Assembly: GCA_028817855.1 (NCBI GenBank)
Contig: JAPPOT010000866.1
Span: 1-32,887, forward strand
Direction of reading: 5' to 3'
DNA length: 32,887 nucleotides
Source: Myxococcales bacterium
Lineage (GTDB): Bacteria > Myxococcota_A > Polyangia > Polyangiales > JAFGIB01
A program made the translations under genes and the position numbers. The notes under the pieces are model-generated. The model was given only the letters and a program-made list of their open reading frames with translations, made no database searches and was not told the DNA's origin. Below, one piece after another: positions 31,096 through 32,887 of the stretch (position 1 is its first letter; each line of letters begins with the position of its first letter).

Positions 31096-31756
31096 CGGGT
31101 GATCGCCCGTCGCTGCAGCAGGTGCACGCGTGCGCCCTCGAAGGCGAACTGGAAGTCGTGGCCGGCGTCATCCGGAAAGCTCGCCTCGACGCCGCGCACG
31201 AGCGCCTGGAGGTCGGCGATCATCCCCTCATTCAGGCAGGCGCGCGCGCGATCGGCGGTCGCGACCTCGTGCTCCGCCGTCGTGCCGTCAAGGGCGAGCC
31301 GGACCGCCACGTCCTTGCCGCCGATCTGGTGCTCGAGCACGGCGCCGTCGGGCGACAGGCGCACGCGGTCCGGCTCCACCAGCCCGCTGACGACGGCCTC
31401 GCCCAGCCCCCAGGTGACCTCGATGACGCGCTCGTCGGCGCCGCTGACCGGGTTGCGGGTGAAGAGTACGCCGGCGCAGCGGGCGTCGATCAGGGTCTGC
31501 GCGACGACCGCAACACGCGGCGCGCCGTCGATGCCGAGGCGCGCGCGGTAGGCGAGGGCAGCCGCGCCGGCAGCGCATCGAGCGACGCAGCGGCGCGTGT
31601 GTGGGCGGCCGCATCGCCCGCGACGATGGCATCGACCAGCGCCACGTCCAGCGCGAAGCCCGCTGGCACCGGCAGGCCCGCGCGCAGCGCCGCGCCGAGC
31701 TGCACGGCCTTGCCGCCGAAGCGTGCCTCGTCCTCGGCCTCGACCAGCGGTGTCAG
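31092..31756 (-). pseudogene. Broken PEP/pyruvate-dikinase N-terminal (ATP-binding) domain
   Basis: The first part is typical PPDK_N sequence (LVEAEDEARFGGKAVQLGAAL, RAGLPVPAGFAL), and near 31551-31576 it changes frame to ALAYRARLGIDGAPRVAVVAQ, GVLFTRNPVSG, GLGEAVVSGLVEPD and HLLQRRAIT, where it stops. About 60 residues that normally lie between these parts, including the conserved Arg/Ser-rich VRSSA-type motif, are missing, so there is both a deletion and a frame change. No ATG, GTG or TTG starts the frame; a CTG at 31756 overlaps the upstream stop as CTGA. The domain would bind ATP and phosphorylate a carrier histidine in PEP synthase or rifampin phosphotransferase. Confidence 0.62.
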
Positions 31757-32887
31757 GCCAGTGTGTCCGGCATGTCGCCGACATGGATCGACTGCCGCTC
31801 GGCGACGCGGTGGGCGACGACGTCCGCATCCGGGCCCGCGCCCGTCTCGAGCCGCGTCCTGATCTCGGCGTGGGTCAGGCACCACGTGCTCCGGATCCTG
31901 TAGCGCACCGCGCTCGACCAGCCGACGCCCCGCCTCGAGCAGGCCCCGCCGCACCAGCCCGAAGGCCCAGAAATCGATCACCGAGTGCCCGTCGCGCAGC
32001 GGATGGACCAGGCGGGCCTCGGCCAGCAGCCCGTCCCACGTCGCCCGCGCCGGCTCCGGCACCCGCGCGCGCAGCGCATCGGCCGCCGCGTTCGACTGGC
32101 TTTGCGCCTGCGCGCCATCCTCGATCCGGGCCGCCAGCGAGCGCAGCAGCGCGTGCGGCATCTCGATCCCGCGCAGCTCGGAGACGTCGTGGCCGGTGAC
32201 GATGCGCTGGCCCACGCGCTCGAGCCAGTGACGCGTGGCCGCACCCACCTCGCCCGGCATGTCGCGCAGGGTCTGCAGGCGCTCGGCCGCCGGTGCATCC
32301 CCTGTCAGCAGGGAACGTGCGGCGTCGCTGCGAGTGACGGCTGCGGCGACCGCGTCCAGCTCCTTCATCACCTCGACCGACCAGGGCGAGTGCCCCGACA
32401 GGGGCTCCAGCGCCTCCTCCCGTGAGCAGCCCGTCCAGTCCATCGTGTGCACGACGTAGTCGCCGACGGGCAGCATGGTGGCGCTCGAGTCCCGGAAGTG
32501 CCATGCATCTGGCTGCGAAAGCGATCTCGCAGCCCCTGCAGATGCTCGATCAGCTGCCGGTCGTCCAGCGCGCGCAGGTCCACGGCCTGCAGCTCGAGAA
32601 AGCGGGCGGGTCGCTTCGGGCAATGTGTGCTCGAAGAAGGCGCGTGCATCGTCGCGCCAGGGCTTGTCGCACCAGACCTGCTCGGCGCGTGCTACGCGCT
32701 TGCGCAGGGCGGGATGCAGCTTGAGCAGGAGCTTGAAGAGCAGCTTTGGAGGCGCGCCCTTGGCGTCGGGAGGCGCGCCCAGCGGGCGCGGCGAGATGTA
32801 CGTGTAGCCGCGCACGAACTGGCACTCCAGCGTGTCGAGCAGGGAGCCGTAGCGTGCCATGCCCGCGCTAAAGCCCTCGGTGTAGAT
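31753..32887 (-). pseudogene. Partial, frame-disrupted PEP-synthase/rifampin-phosphotransferase-like middle region
   Basis: The gene enters from the right edge (open upstream of the ATG at 32860). The coding signal runs as GMARYGSLLDTLECQFVRGY and WCDKPWRDDARAFFEH in one frame, moves to another at about 32612-32622 (RFLELQAVDLRALDDRQLIE), returns at about 32510-32525 (DAWHFRDSSATMLPVGDYVV through VIDFWAFGLVRRGLLEAGRRL), and changes again near 31880 (WCLTHAEIRTRLE) to a stop at 31753. The last block matches the conserved strand just ahead of the His-carrying swivel domain in this enzyme family, and that swivel domain is absent. The compensating shifts argue for sequence errors or decay of a once intact gene. 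Confidence 0.58.

Noticed and set aside
30630..31862. Plus-strand 410-codon frame at the right end
   Set aside because: Arg/Ala/Ser-rich antisense of the broken methyltransferase and PEP-synthase-like genes; no domain seen.

Overview
The window is very GC-rich and densely packed, with mostly overlapping or near-abutting genes and many GTG/TTG starts. A large chemosensory operon with a HEAT-repeat protein, an infA that stands alone, a Cys-rich extracellular phosphatase and a pilotin/RodZ-like pair all point to a deltaproteobacterial lineage, most likely Myxococcota. This is inference from gene content; there is no rRNA or other marker to place it more exactly. I saw no tRNA, rRNA, CRISPR array or insertion sequence.

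Left part (1-6500): a partial minus-strand membrane-anchored protein is followed by plus-strand housekeeping genes. These are a homocysteine methyltransferase/methylenetetrahydrofolate reductase fusion, a LolB/DUF4292-like lipoprotein, an agmatinase-type ureohydrolase, a PilF/PilW-like TPR lipoprotein, a RodZ-like membrane HTH protein whose 3' end overlaps recO, recO itself, and a DUF971 protein.

Middle (6530-15360): one tightly coupled chemosensory operon in the order cheY, cheA, cheW, cheW, HEAT-repeat gene, cheR, cheB, coiled-coil/GAF gene, cheY. It contains the methylesterase/methyltransferase pair but no chemoreceptor gene. A perfect 10-bp inverted repeat lies just ahead of the first gene. 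The operon is followed by a 160-bp intergenic segment with imperfect 21-bp terminal inverted repeats, then trpF.

16200-24340: dciA, a nucleotide-transporter-like membrane protein with a long HEAT-repeat tail and a degenerate cyclic-nucleotide-binding domain protein form one run. A second run, behind a good sigma70-like promoter, holds a response regulator, a dual transglycosylase/M23 peptidoglycan hydrolase, miaE, a LmbE/PIG-L deacetylase and a GT4 glycosyltransferase.

24380-29000: on the minus strand lie infA and a glutamine-synthetase-like/iron-alcohol-dehydrogenase operon that ends in a terminator-like hairpin. A divergent methyltransferase and an Ada-like AraC/O6-alkylguanine methyltransferase that lacks the Ada Zn domain follow.

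Right end (29060-32887): a Cys-rich purple-acid-phosphatase-like lipoprotein, then about 2.2 kb of minus-strand genes that are all broken. These are two parts of a PEP-synthase/rifampin-phosphotransferase-like enzyme and a small-molecule methyltransferase, with several frame changes and apparent internal deletions. Either this cluster is decaying or the assembly is poor near the window end.

Several genes (trpF, dciA, the methyltransferase at 27499, the glutamine-synthetase-like gene) carry a -10-like element about 8-11 nt before the start codon, which suggests leaderless transcripts. The most distinctive systems are the receptor-less HEAT/GAF chemosensory operon and the transporter-HEAT/cNMP pair.
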